Positions 1 through 43,909 of a stretch of DNA of 64,000 nucleotides are shown here, piece after piece. The stretch lies in the NCBI GenBank assembly GCA_027574665.1, contig CM050654.1, forward strand, positions 20,280,222-20,344,221. The letters run 5' to 3'. The position numbers and the translations under genes are program-made. Below the pieces are notes generated by a model that did not search any database, was not told where the DNA came from, and was given only the letters and a program-made list of their open reading frames with translations. Origin of the DNA: Rhynochetos jubatus. Lineage: Eukaryota; Chordata; Aves; Eurypygiformes; Rhynochetidae. How positions within the stretch are numbered: position 1 is the first letter of the stretch; each line of letters begins with the position of its first letter.

Positions 1-3000
1 TGCAGACAGTGAGGAGTGGCTGAGGTCAGGTTGCATTTCAAACACAGCGTGTCTTCCATCAGGATGCTACTCCTGTAGGGGTTTTCTCCATCACGGTTGG
101 GGATTAGCCTCCTGCTTCAGCCTTTTGTACAAGTCACTTGACTGCTCGCTGAGATGACTGTTCATGCTACTTTCTGCTTTTTCACTGTGTGGCTCTTTTA
201 TCACCTGGCATGTGAGATGTGTACACAAAGATAGTCTTCAGAAAATCTAATTATACTGGGACAGGCAGCTGCCATGTGAAACTGGGGGGTCTGGTCTCCA
301 GACTCACAGGCCAGCCCCTCAGCAGAAGTGTTGGGGAGTAATTACCCTCCGTGTATGCCCTGTGCCTGATGGAGCCTCTGTAAAACGAATAGTGTGCGTA
401 ACTGTTAAAAAGGCTGTAAAGCAGTACAGTTGCTGTGCAATTAAATCTGAAGAATACTGGTTGTGCTGTTACTGATAAAATGAAACCATTAGCAATGAAT
501 AAGCTATTATTCTTTCCCTGTGTTTCTCAGCGTTGTGAGGTAAATCAGTGTGAAGCTCTCACCAGCAGTTACCAGGGTTTCTAATGCTTGGTGGTTTGGA
601 ACTGGTTACGTTTTTAATGCCCTTCAAAAAGTACTGCATAGCCTTAGCTTCTCTTAGTGTACTGGCAGAAGTTTCCTTCCTTTTTAACTGGGATAGGCTA
701 ACGCAAGATAGATATCAGGGAGGGAGGAATCTCCCTTAATTCTTGAAGAGCCAAGGAGTATAGCTTTCTTTGGGCGCTCCTCAGGGGGGGAGAGGTTTTT
801 CCCATCCTGGTGGACCTTAGTAGGTGGGACACAGAAATACAGAGGTCCAGCTCAACTCCTGATGAGCACTGGAGAGCTGTCATGGCTTCAGCCCTAACAT
901 GTTGTAGGAGTCTGCTGCTTACCTTCTCTATGGGCCTTATACATGAGGTTTCCAAAAAGGCTGCTTAGATGTGCAGTGAGCAAGCCTCATAGACATATAG
1001 AAGGAAAGTACACATTTATTTTTTTAAAACTGTGGTTTCCCTTGACTTCTTATGCCTTCTCACGACTGAATAATCCATGCAGGTGGGTTTCTTTCAGAGC
1101 AGTCTCTAAAGCAGGCATGTGGTTGTCATTTATTGCTTATACAAAGAACTTCCTGGACATGAGGGACTGCGGTGGGTTGCTAGCTGGCAGCTCCCTCGTT
1201 TGTTGTTCTCCTTCCTTCACTGTGTGATTTTTGGGTCTTTTTTTTTAACTCCTCCTTCCATCTGGCATCTCCTAATTATTTTCTATTGCTAATCGCTTCT
1301 ACAGGAAACAGACTGGACTGTTGAATTAAGAGCCCTATAAAAGGATAATTTTGTTATTTACAAGTTTCTTACCTCACTTAGACTTTATAACGTGACACTG
1401 TATAGCTGGTGATAATCACCTTGGGCTATGATTGTGTCTAATCTCATAAACCAGGCAGGGTCAGGTCTGGTCAGTAGTTGAACATGAGAGCCCTAAGGAG
1501 AAGCCAGGGCTGTGGGTAGTGGGGTTGGTAGCACCTTTGGCTGTGAACTAGTATCATCTGACATGTCTTGTGTTTTATACCCTCTGCAACTCTGTAGCCT
1601 GCATAAATCAGTGCTAAGAGTCTGACTAACAGGGATTTTCTCCACTTACCTCTACTCTTATTCAGATCAGCTCCTTTTTCTCCTTACTTTTGGGTGGCAG
1701 GGAGTGTTATTTAGAGCTGGGAGGAAAGCATTTTACATTGGTCACTGCTTACATGCTCACTAGTACAAATACATGTAATTTGGCTTCTGTACAAAGTTGG
1801 GAAGGATGCAGAGCTGTGGTAGTCTGGTGTGTTGCCCCCTGTTCAGTTAGAGAATCCCCTGATAGGCAGGCACATCTGCTCCACTAATAATTGCCCATTC
1901 ATAAGTCGTTACCAAACCCTTAAGACCCATGAAGAGTGAAATGCTTGTTTTAGAAGTGTTAGCAGAAAGAGAAGTAGTTAGAGGTGCCTAAATGAAGTAT
2001 TAGACTGTGAAAGAAAAAAAGAACAACCATTTATCCTGTGGTGAATGCTGCAGAAGCTGTCCTGTTCTAGCCCTTCTTTCTTTCCTTTGAATCTTCCGCA
2101 AGAAAAAAGATAAAACTTCTCATGCTTAGTTTTAGTCTCTAGTTGAGTATTTTTCTTTTCTGAATTTGAACAAAGTAAGGAGAGCAGTTTTGTTACTAAG
2201 CTCAATAAACTGCTTGCTCTTATTACTTCAAACCTGTCACGCTCGTCACCAGTGAAGACAGCAACTCTTGACAGTTTTGCAAAGTCTTCCTTTGATCATT
2301 AACTTTTAGAACATTGAACTTTTCCATATTTAACCTTTTTTTCTGCATGGCATCAGCAGTTAGAAACAGTGATGCTTCTGGCATTTGCTGTTCCTACAGT
2401 CCTAATGTTTAGGCAAGGTAAGAATCCTCACGCTGAAAAATCTTGATTCTCATTTGATGAGCAGTTGTTGCTCTAATTCTCGTCATCTTAGTACTGATAT
2501 TCCTCACATCCATATAGCTTCCAAGGTAACTACAGGATGATGTGTTTCTAATAGTGAAGTTCGTTTTATAATGCACTTAGACTATATTGCTTTTCAGTGA
2601 GGATTATTGCACTTGGTTAAGGCTAAAGCAGTTTGAAATAGTCTGCCTAAGGAACACTAGAGCTAGTATCACGAAGTATAATGTCCTCTACTAAAGCTTA
2701 GTCGTATGTGATTTAGTAATTTTTTAAGTGATTTTCAATATGTGAATTAGAGTAGCATTCAGGGGCAAGCAGCTTTTCCCCTTCCTGAGAGAAGAGTGGA
2801 AGAATACTGTGAAAATAGGAAAGGCTGTATTCCCAGTTCCATTTTGCATGAAATGGTGAAATATTTTAAAGCTTCTACACTTTATATCGTGCATCAGATA
2901 GTTTATTGGTTGAAGATTTCTGATGATCTTGCTTTGCTGGAAATGCCTCGAAGCCTTTACCAAAGTTAACATGAAAATAAATTACGCTTGCATTCAGGCA

Positions 3001-4217
3001 GTTCTGTGAATTGGCTGATGATTAGACTAACGATGTGTTTGATACAAAGGCACAACAATTGCAGAAAGTATCATGTATTGTTATATTTCACAGAATTTGA
3101 AGTGCTCGGTCTCGAGTGACAATTTCTTATTCACTCCACCCTCCCAGCCCTTGCCAGCATTTGTCGCAGCGCTGCAGCCTGGTGCCTGCGAGCTGCCACT
3201 CGCCTTTCTCCGACACCGGAGTTCCTGGGGCAGGTATGCTGCTCAGCAAGTTGATAATGCTGAGAGCTCACTGGATACATTTTTTAATGGGCCTTATGGA
3301 TTAATTCTCTTGGGCTGTTTTTATGGTTGAAAATTCAACCAACCTCAGTGTTAGGTATCTTACAAGCAGTGTCACTTAAAATGCTGGTTGGTGGTGGCAG
3401 TACAAATAAAAAATTGTCCTGTAAAATGAGATTAAAAACATGACTAAGTAAGAAAAAAGCAGCTGTGCTGGCTAAACCTTTTGTTCATTGCCAATAGTTT
3501 TGTTCATTGTCAGTGTATTTAAGAAACGGAACTATACCCCAAACTTGGTCTTCTAGCTTCGCTGTGCCCTATACTCAAATAAGAACTTCTATCTAAAGAT
3601 CAGATGCCTCTGAAATCCCAAATGTTGGATCTCTGAGTTACTGATTGGGACCCAGGGCTAGTATATTTCAACTGAAAATAGACAGCAACCAAACATGAAG
3701 TTTCAAGAAACCACAGACTTGCTGGGAAAAAAAATCCTCAAAGTCCTTCCTGTGTAACAGAAGTTGTATAACCTGTCCACATGCCGCTGCCTGCTTCTCC
3801 CCCAAAAGGTAAATAATCTGTATAGCCTGAATTTAGGGTGGGGAGTTGCATTGCCACCCCCATTTTGAATCACTCAAAATGATTCCGTTTTCAAATCAGG
3901 ACATTAATTACATTTTTTTCAAAGACTCTGGGTTGACCATTTGAGACGATGGTTTCTTGAGTGCTTGTCTCCAGTAAGAATTTTTAACAGTTAGAGTTTC
4001 CTCTAGGGAAATGGGATGCTTCCTGCCCTTATAGGAAAATTTTCATGACAGAGGCATTTTAAAATGTTAATTAGGAAATTGAGAGGGAATAAATAGGAAA
4101 GGCGAACCATATGTGGAAAAAGAGAAATGAGGAAGTTGGAATGCTGGTTAACGGGATGTATGACAAGCCTTTTCTGAGAATGTGATCAGGGATTAGATGA
4201 TTTTATGAGTGGCAATA

Positions 4218-4248
4218 AACTGATAATTTGATAATAACTGATAATTTG
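4218..4248. repeat. Short direct repeat, 13-mer twice
   Basis: The 13-mer AACTGATAATTTG occurs at 4218-4230 and again at 4236-4248, an 18-bp period. It looks like a small local duplication in AT-rich DNA with no evident function. Confidence 0.7.
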
Positions 4249-7200
4249 AGTTTGGGAGCAGAATACCGTTCCACTGCCGATTGCACTCTGGTTTCATTCA
4301 TTGCAGGTTTCAATTCAGTTCTAATTTAAATAGCGATTTCTGCAAGGATAGTGGGAGCCTACGTGAGAGACTCGTTTGAAGGATGTCAGCCTGCCTCATT
4401 TTCTGAGCCTGCCTAATGGCATTGTATAAAATGAGTGTAGACCTTGACCCGCAGCGCTGGTACAGGTGTGCTCATGGACACACATGCACCTGGAAAACTG
4501 GCCATCAGAGTCGGCAAGGAGTGCTGATGGACACGGGGGGTTACCCCGTTTTGTAATGTTTCTGCAGTGAGGGGGTCCATAAGCAGGTTTTCACCATTAT
4601 AAATTTTGCAAGAATGTTGCATGTCCGTATCACAGCTCTAGTATTCCTTCAGGTTAAAAATTGTTTTCACATTGATTTATGGCATTGAATTAAGTGACAA
4701 TTAAGGAACAATTAGGAGACTTTGCACTCTTAGTCTTATTTATGCTGAAGAAGTATGATTATGGGCTGAAAGTATGCTGAAAGAAACTGTGACAGCACAT
4801 GTATCATAGCAACATAGCTTATTCAGGAAGAAGTGGATGGATTCAAAATAGGGGATGTGCCAAAGGAGCAGGTGTACTCTGAAATACAAGGAGTGTTTAG
4901 AAATTAATGAGCTGCAGTTTTCAATTATAACATACATTGAATTAGTCTAAATTGAATTACTGTGTAGAACAAAAAGGGCTAATATTAGATGCATTAGTCT
5001 GCCAGACAAGACTAATGTGAAATGAATATTATACATGAGGTAAGAAAATATAAATGAGACATTTCCATACTGCTTGGCCATGTTATACCAGTAGCCAAAG
5101 CTCCTATTCCATGAAGAAAAATGGAAAAAACCATAATAAATATAGTAATAGAAAGACCTTGTGGATTAAATGATTGTCATTAGCCCTAAGTGTATACATT
5201 CTCAGTTACAAAAAGATGTAGAGGTTTATTGTAAAAATTGCTTTTATCAATATGATTCTGTGATATGGGATAACATAAAGGAAGTGTAAATTATTTATTT
5301 CATAAAGTTTGGCCACAGCCAACATTTTCTTTCTGGGAGACAGGTAAGGTTCCTCATCAAAGGGTATGATTACACTTTCTGATGTGTCTTCTGTTTTTAA
5401 TTTTTATTTTTCCTTTTATTTGAGAACATCCTTGGAATAGTGTGGGTCAGATGAAAAATAATCTATTACTAGTCCCTTGTGCTTTCAGAAGATTAGTCTA
5501 ACAGCCTGTTTTCTCTTATGGTACTTAAATGTAGTATATTAGTAACAAAGAGCATTTGCCAGAAGAGTAGCATTCACGCAGCTGCCAATTTGCATTTCAT
5601 TTTGACTGTTGTCGCTGCTGTAGAGCAGTGTCTTGTGGCATTTATAAATGACTTTGAAAGTCTTTTTGGAATGCAGCCTGCCTTGACATGTCGCAAGTCA
5701 AGAGGCTTTTGCTGGAGTGACCCCTCGCTGCAATGACCATCGGTCGTGCCTCGGTCACAAGGACACAGCTCCCTGTAGACCAGCAAGCAGGGACACCACC
5801 GGCTGGGGAGGAAAGCAAACGTGATGCTGTTAGCTGAAATAGAAAATGCTGACTAAACGGGAGCGAGATGGGGAAGCGGCTGAGGAGCAGCCTGCTTGTT
5901 GCTGGCCAGTGTGAGGGTTGCTTCCTTGGGCACAGCTCCTTGCTTGTTCCATCGACTCCTCTTCCCATAGGCCTAATAGCTGCAAGACAGAGCTCTCTAT
6001 CCCCAATTTAGCAATGCCTATGGGTGTAATGCTTGACTTCAGCCACGAGTAGTCCTCAAAGTCTCTCTGCTCCTGCCTTTTCCCAGCAGAGGAGTAGCTG
6101 GCACAAGCTGTTGCTTTAAGTCATTGTTTAGCTTATCACCTCCACGGCCCAGGTTCCTGGCAGGAGGAGAGGAAGATAGGATGGACCAAACCCAAACCTA
6201 TGAAGGATAGAAGGGTGGATGGAAAGGACTGAAAGCAAGGCCGTAAAGGACAGGCTTCTTCTGGAGGATTTACTGGAGACAAATTATACTGTTTCTTGAT
6301 GCTTCTCTTCTTGCTCATCCAACTCTCTTGCACGCTCTCCCTGGGAACAGGGATGCTGCCGGCACCCTGAGGCAGGGAGGTGGTATCTTCTGTGCTATAC
6401 CAGCTCCTGGTCCTCTTCTGTGCATACCAAGTTTGGCTGGGGTTGGCCCTCTTTTAAGGCAGCTTCTTTCCCCAAGGAAAGAACAAGGTTGTGGTAACGA
6501 GCTGCTGCAAAGCAAGGAGAGAATAGCTGATGCTGATACCTCAGTTTGAACTCTTGTTCATGGGAAACTGCTTTCCTCACTGCAGTCAGTTAGGAGTGAA
6601 AAGAGCCCATTTCTTAGCTTTCTGGGTATCTTTTATCATGGTGTTTGCATTGGCATGTCCTGCCTCAGCATCACCCAGCTTGGTAGCAGCTCTGCTTTTG
6701 TCGTGCAGTCATATCTTGCCCCTTGCGAGCAGGCTTGTAGTCTCTGTCTTTAAGGGAAGGGCTGGTGCAGTGCCTTATTTTGACAGAGCATCCTGCCTTG
6801 GTGTCTATAGAGAGGAGCCCTGTGTCTTCGGCCAGCTCAGGACCAAAACAGTACCAGGCAGGAACCCCAGGAGGGGGACAGGACTGCGCCGTCTCCCCCA
6901 GAACATGACCCTGTAAGGAAGTTACTACCTTCAATAGTAACTGTTACTATTTATACAGCATAAATGGAGTCACAGCTATTGCTTGTAAAACCCAGCTTAG
7001 CACCGTTATTGATTGCAACATCCACGTCTCTGCCTGTGCACATTCTCACATGCCCACGTTACCCTTGTATTGGTATTTGTACCTATGGAATGTGAAGGAA
7101 ATCCCCAGAATCACCCACCTTCCCTCCTTCAGTGGACACAGCGGGCCAGTTGCTGACCTCGCTAAAAGCTAAGTCGCTTGATGTTAGCAAAGTCCTCCAG

Positions 7201-7884
7201 AACTAAAACACACGCAGAATTTCCTACTGCAGGTCTGGTGAGATTTTATTTTATTTTGACATGGCTAGGTCCATGGTTATATAGCAAAATAGTCCCCTCC
7301 CTGAGGAAAGAAATGTGTTGTTTGCCACTGAAAAGCTCCTTGCTTTTGTGCCACTGTCCAGAACAGCAAACGTTAATTGGTTTTGTCCTGTCAGTTATTG
7401 AAAGAGAGGAATACTCACAGTGGATGCTTTTTGCTGGGGCATGGTTTCGCCTTGTCATTTCCAAAGGCCCATATTGGTAACTGCCGGGAGCAAATCTACC
7501 CCGTCATGCCACTAGGAACAAAATAAGCCGTCTGACCTAGATCTGAATTGGCTGCAGTGACCGGTAGGTTATAGGACTAAAGCTACAGAAAAACAACTTT
7601 TCTGTTGGCTTCCCCTAAAACCTCTCTGCTTTTTTGTAGGTATGCTCCCTTGTCATGAAAACAAGGGTACCTCAGGGTATTTCTGGTAAGCACATCAGTG
7701 CGAACATAAAATCTTCCCAAATAATGCTAATACACTCCAATTCTACAGCATAATACAGTACCAAATGAACTCCCTTTTTATGCAGTAATTCCTAGCAGCA
7801 ATGTTGGGCAACATTTTTTTCTGTAATTTAAACTTTGGTTTAGATTACGCATTTATTTTAATTTAACAATCCTACTTAAAACCA

Positions 7885-7925
7885 AGCCAACACTTTGGCT
7901 GAATTTGTTTGATTAAGATCTTAAT
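7885..7925. repeat. Inverted repeat next to a 14-bp palindrome
   Basis: AGCCAA and TTGGCT (7885-7890 and 7895-7900) form 6-bp inverted arms around a 4-base spacer. Twelve bases further on is a perfect palindrome, ATTAAGATCTTAAT (7912-7925). The surrounding 7.7-8.05 kb is AT-rich. This could be chance or a transcription-factor site cluster. Confidence 0.6.
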
Positions 7926-8903
7926 TAAAACAAGTTTTTAAAAAACTTCTTTTTAAATTATAGGTATAAAAACAGTCATTAACTGCTGTGGAAAGCACAT
8001 ATGCTTTTATCAGAAATAAAAATTAAATAACTAGCCTTTTCTTTAGATTTTGCAATGAGTATTTCACTGGGTGGGGGTGGGAAGGTCTGATTTAATTAGA
8101 ATCCAGTCCATTTGGAAAATTTTGTTATAAAAAATAGAACTTTTCTGAGCAGTAAGTTTTCATCATTCAACCATGTCTTAAACCCCAACTCCCCTGTGGG
8201 TAACTGCGGACTCAAAGCAGGCTTGTGTGTTGCCTGAGGTGCCATGTATACTTTGAGCATTGTGGGAGCCTGATGCTGTCCACGTGCCAGGTAAATGTGG
8301 CTGTGTTGGAATGGCAGCAGGAGAAGTCTTGCACTGGTGGCTGGGACTTCGTGATGATCCTTCCCATCCAGCTCCCAAAATGTCAACTTTCGGGTTGAAC
8401 TGTTCTTTGAATAGCATTCCTACCCTCCGCTCACACCATCTCTCTGCGGGCAGAGGCTATGCCTGGCATCAGCATGTCTACGAGTGAGGAAAATGAAATG
8501 AAAACAGCTTACCATCAATTTTAAATAAAAAGTAAAATTTTGAGCACCCCTTCCCCCCTTGGAACAGTTCTGTGAAAGATATGACTGGGAAAATTATATT
8601 TAGCATGGAACAAGCCTCCACCGAGAACTGCACTGAGGAAATTGGGCTCAGTTTCACAATCTGACTGATTAGCTTTTGAAAATCGTGTACTGAGCCCATA
8701 AAATACGCTCATAAAGTGTTCAGGCAAGGAAGGATTTTTCTGAGCATATACATTTGGCTAAGCTAGCTATACAGTGAAAGAGAACACGACAAAATACACA
8801 GTGGCTAACCGCATAGCAACCCAAATGTCTTGTTTCTGGAGGTACGTACAACGGGGCATCATCTTCGATTTAAAAAAAAAAATGCGTGCAATATAGCTGC
8901 TGG

Positions 8904-8918
8904 TTATTATTATTATTA
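8904..8918. repeat. (TTA)5 microsatellite
   Basis: Five tandem TTA units in noncoding DNA. Confidence 0.8.
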
Positions 8919-11900
8919 AAGTACATTCCTTAGAGGGAAGGGATCATATTATATATGAAGTCTGAAGCAATAAAGGCGTATTTAGTCATAACAACATGAA
9001 AATACCATATGAGAAGGAAAAGCCTGCAGTGCATTCCTGAGACTGACGAAAACATGATACTGTGTTTGAGAGAGGAGCCAGGTGGTCATGAAACTGAACA
9101 CTACATTGTGTTGGAAATGCACGTGGGCTTCAGGAGGTCTGATCAAGTCTAATCTGGATATTTTAAGGCTTGTGAGCTTAACCTGATGCTTGAATTTTCT
9201 GTCTTGTTGGGTTTTTTTTCTGAAGAGGTTTTGGTTTATTACTCAATAAATGGGAAATGCATCGATTTGCCTTTTTAGAAAGATAATTTCTCTGATGTTG
9301 ACTGAATTTTGTGACTGGGTTAGACTTACATAATGTGTCTTTCAGAGAGTGACTAATTGGAATTTACTGCAAGCCATGGATGACTTTAACATCAATTCTG
9401 TGGAGGCTTTATAATAAGACTTACTGATTGTAAGATTAGTACCAGAAAATACATATACATTATCCAGCTAACACTAAGAGCACATAGTGCTCAAGCAAAC
9501 AGCTCTTTCTCCCCACCCTGAAGGACTACTCCAGGGGGAAGTAAGGAAAGCAGGGTCCCGGTAGGACCTAGGCTGAACCACTCTTATGGTTGAGGTTTTA
9601 GAACAAATGAGAATGTTTGAAATAGCAGGTTACAGTCTTTGGGGGTTGGTTGGGTTTTGTTTTTTTTTTTGTTGGGTGCGTTTTTTTCTCCTTCAGTCCA
9701 TATGTACAATGTAGAACCTCTAAACAGATGTCTTGGTTAAGAAGTTGTTTTGCTGAGTTTGGTTTTATAGTGCTCATGTAAGTCACTTGTGCAGGACTGA
9801 GAGGCTGCTCTGGTTGCGTGCTTTGCTGAGAGCTTGCTCAGCAATTACTTCTAGTCATTCCATTTTCAGTTCACCTCAATCCTGCAAAATCACACCCTTA
9901 AATTAAATTGGAAAGAGACGGCCCTGCAGTTTCCTTCCTTCTGGAGTCTGCACAGCATATTGCTCCCTACACATGCAATGACTGCAATTAATTAAAAAAT
10001 TAAATCAAGACTTTACTTAGAAAAGTGGAAGGAAGAAGACTTTTCTCCTTAGATTTCTACCTCTTTTTTCATCCAGTATGTGGCAGGCAGTATCTAATAA
10101 TCATCCCTGTTAAGGTAGACTTCAGACAGAGCAAGTTGTAAAGATAACTGCTGGACAATGAAAGGGCTATGGAGCAGAGACTTAGCTGGGAGAGCAGGCA
10201 TTGAATCAAGAGCCAGCCAAGGGTGTAAGAAGAGGAGCAGGACCTGCAGGCTGGGAATAGAGAGAGAATGGAGCCCCTGGAGCAGGCGAGTGTGTCAGGA
10301 GAGAACAGCTTTCTGCGGGATTGGGGTTGAACCCCCAGTCCGTGATCTCATTTGTTTGCTCTCAGGGATGCTGACTCATTTCTGCAATGGCAAGGGCTAC
10401 CTGAGGACAGTGGCTTGCTCTCTCTCAATTTATTATCTCACATACTGGTAAGCTAAAGATCTGGACCTGCCTGATGACCAAACTGTGGTCAGGAAGGTGT
10501 GTACAACAGAGATTTCATTTTTCACTTTGGCTTTCAAAAGAAAGGAACTGGGCTAAGAAGTTCACTAGCTTGCAATGCCGAACTCCCAAAGTTAAGTGAT
10601 GGCAGAAGAGTGAGCATACGCATTATAGAGTTATGTCACCTGAAAGCAGTTCTATGGATTTTAATTGCAACACTATGTTGTGGAAATAGATAACAAATAC
10701 ATATTCATCATTTCTCAGTTGCTAGCTTTCTCTCAGTCTAGGTTTCTGGTGTGCACAACTACAGTGCATACAGCACATGTGAAGGGCTGTGAGTGTAGGT
10801 GAGCTCAGTATTCCTATATTTGTAAACAGCAGAAAATGCTTTGCACCAAACAATGGGAAGCTGATTTATGTAAAACCAATAAGCAGTCTGTGTGAGATTA
10901 GTGTTATCACAAAGTAATGTTAGAATTAAAATTCATAATCTTGTAACTACTTTCCAGATTATAACGTGTTTTCATAATTACAGCCAAGAGATAGGACCTT
11001 TCCCTGTTTGGTAGTTCTGCGTACCTTTTTATTGGCGTTCTGAAGATTTAATTTTCCAGGATCCAGAGAATGTTTTCTACTAACGTGACTCTGAAGTGCA
11101 ATTGAAAATAAATCAGTTCTTCAGAATTAGGAAAAAGGAAGCTGACAATTAAGGAATAAGTATGTCAAAAAACCAAATATGTGCTCTACCAACAATTGAA
11201 AGGAAAATTCAGAATGCTTTATCTTGCTTCTTAAGTGGAAGTATACAAAATAACAAAGCTTGATTCTGACAGTAAATGTACTTTTGAAAATTGCTGAGTT
11301 ATTTTTTCCAACAAATTCGATTTTCAAAGACTTTATTTCCCAATATGAAATTTTGGTGATTTATTTTTTCCCTTCAAAAAGTAAGAGGAATTCTGGGTTC
11401 CCAAGGAAGCGTGTAATGAATCTACATTTCCAGAACTCCAAAATTTGTATCCTGAGCCTGTTGTCACTCAAAGCTGTTTGGAGAGGATGAGTCCTCTGGG
11501 GCAGGTGTAGGTCCCCCATGTTCCACAAGGACTTTTACCTGATGCAGTTCTTGGAATGAAACCATGAAGTGACTTTAACTAGAAAGAAAGGAGAGAAAGA
11601 GCTCAAAAGCCTGACTGCTTCCTCCCTACCTACTATTCCTACACTTCGCATAGATGAGGTGGTCAATTTTTGCCCTCTCTCACTCCTCACCTCATTTTTC
11701 TTGATCTCTGATTGCCATGGAGCGTTATGCTTAGAAGGATGCGCAGAAAATTGCAAGGGGGGCATTTATTCATCCACAGCAGAAATGAGCAGTTAAAAGC
11801 AAGAGAGGCAGATTGAGGTAGTCATTGGAAAAGTGTTTCTCAATAGGTGGATCAACCAGCCTCCTGTTTTTATTGAAACTGGGAACTGAGCCAGATACTC

Positions 11901-12289
11901 CTAAGACCACTGCATGAGCCACTAATGCCTGACAGCACTTCATCCTGTGTAAGCTACAGCCAGTGTTTCGATTATTAGCTATTAGCTTGCCTTGCAGATT
12001 AGTGGTCGGCGAAGCACATATGTTGATCCTTAATCTCTGTGACCTGACCCTATGCTGAAACCCGGCAGATTTTTGAAACCTGTAGAGAAGGTGCAGGTGG
12101 CCATGCAGAGGAACAGAGGGGCTCGTGGTGAGCGTTACTCTCAGCTGTATTGGCAAGATTGGGCTAAATCCTAACACTGTGATCCAGCTGCAGAACACAA
12201 ACCGATTCCACCCAGAAGCCCATGACAAACTGTGCTTGTCTTTGGTTGCTACTGAGTCATGCGAGATAAAAATACCTTTGCTGCAGAAG

Positions 12290-13704
12290 GGAGAGCGGCG
12301 GTGGTGCTGCAGCCTGTGGTGCGGGAAGGGAGGGCTGCGCTCTGGCTAACCGCACGGGCAGGCTGGCCACGGGGAAAGCTCCTCTCGCACCCTCAGTGTC
12401 GGGGTGCTGGTCAGCCCCGCGGTTAACCGCTGCTCTAGTAAGTCAGACAGAGGTCCGTTTCTGCAGGCTCTGACAAAGCCTGTTCACGAAGGCTCGGAGA
12501 GCACTAGAAGAAAAAGGGCAGGAGTCGAGTGGCCGTCGTGGTGTCCCCTCCCAGCTGTCGGCACGCGGCCCAGGAGCATCTTTGAGCCAGGCTGCCCCGG
12601 TGAGCAGCTCCAGGCGGCTGCGGCGTGGTTTGCCCTGGTCCTGTGAGCCTGTTGCACCTGGACTCTGCTGCGTCCCGTGGCGACGTTTTAATGATGCTGA
12701 TGGTGTGACATGCCGTTTCCTTTGGCTTGTGTAAGGGGTACCAAGGGCCAGATGGTCCTGCGCATGTTTCATCATCAGTCGCATCAGTCCAAACGGCGGG
12801 TGTCGGTCTGATTTGAGACTGTCATTCACATCCTGTTAATGTTGAGAAATCCCCGAGGAGAGGCAGCAGTTTGGGGTTTAGGTCTTTGGTGGAAAGGGTG
12901 TCGTGATGAATTTTTGGCGGCATTTGTGTTGGCATCACTACTAGAAGAGGCTGTTAAACGATGTGACTTTGACGAGCCTCCTTTTATGTGCAAGGTATTG
13001 AAAAAGTAATTTTAAAGGCAGTGATGAGCGGCAGCGGTTGCGTTAACTGCTCCCAGCCTCACCTCTTGGTGCCCAACCCATGTCGGGCGGGGCGGGGGGG
13101 GGGAAAGCTGCTTTCTGTCCCGTCCCCTGGGGCTGCTGTGCGCACCCGAGGATGCCCTGGCACCCCTGCAGGGCCAAGAGATGCCGTTTTGTGACACCCC
13201 TCGCTAACAGCCCTCCCGCTGGCGTTCCTCCGGCAGCCAGCCGGGGCGGGGGAGCGGCTCTGCCCGCCTCGCCGGAGCTTCATTGGCTGGGGCCGACCCC
13301 CGCCCCGGAGGCGGCGCCGCTCCCCCTCCCCTCCGCGGCGCTCGGCGCGGCGCAGCGTCGCCCCCCGCAACGGGCAGCGGGGCGGGAGGAGGACGGCGAG
13401 GCGTGCGTCTCCTCGGCCCCGCCGCTGATGGAGGGAGAGGCTGCGGGCTGCGCCCCCCCGCCGCCGGCCGCCGCACATGCCCGGCCCGCCGGCCGCCCCC
13501 CGGCAGGCCTGAGCCCCCGCGCCCGCCCCGCAGCGCAGCCCGCCCCGCTGAGTTAGCCGCCCGGCGAACAAGTGCCCCGCCATGGCCGCGCCGCCCTGCC
13601 CAGCGGTTTAGGTTCCCGAAATGGTCCTTTGCGGTTTTGCAGCTCGGGGTTGATAGGCGCAGGTCGGTACGGGGCGGGTGTTTCTCCTTCCCGTCGGCTC
13701 CAAA
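12290..13704 (+). promoter_or_regulatory. CpG-rich block, likely CHN1 alpha1 promoter and 5' UTR
   Basis: GC content and CpG density rise from about 12.3 kb and peak at 13.04-13.68 kb, ending just before the alpha1-chimaerin start codon at 13,705. Sp1-type GC boxes are visible at 13,243-13,251, 13,297-13,306 and 13,377-13,386, with more near 13,520-13,552 and 13,669-13,679. An inverted CCAAT box (ATTGG) lies at 13,282-13,286. I see no convincing TATA box, so this looks like a TATA-less CpG-island promoter. Alpha1-chimaerin is known to use its own internal promoter, separate from alpha2. The transcription start cannot be fixed from sequence. Long open frames across this block on both strands are GC artefacts. 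Confidence 0.7.

Positions 13705-43909
<30,205 letters not shown>

Larger units (their letters stand above)
1..12289 (+). other. No exon recognised; probable alpha2-CHN1 intron
   Basis: I see no recognisable coding exon, RNA gene or large mobile element here. Open frames are short, lack protein-like composition and carry no family motifs. The alpha2 form of CHN1 has an N-terminal SH2 domain encoded upstream of the alpha1 promoter. I looked for SH2-region peptides of alpha2-chimaerin and found none, so this stretch is best read as the long alpha2 intron just before the shared exon. That is an inference from gene structure. A very short exon could be missed by eye. Small repeats inside are listed separately. 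Confidence 0.55.

Noticed and set aside
1690-1887. A GGKHFTLV-like peptide, briefly compared with the YYDGKHFVG motif of the alpha2-chimaerin SH2 domain
   Set aside because: Only the GKHF core matches; flanking residues do not, and there is no splice context. It is coincidence.
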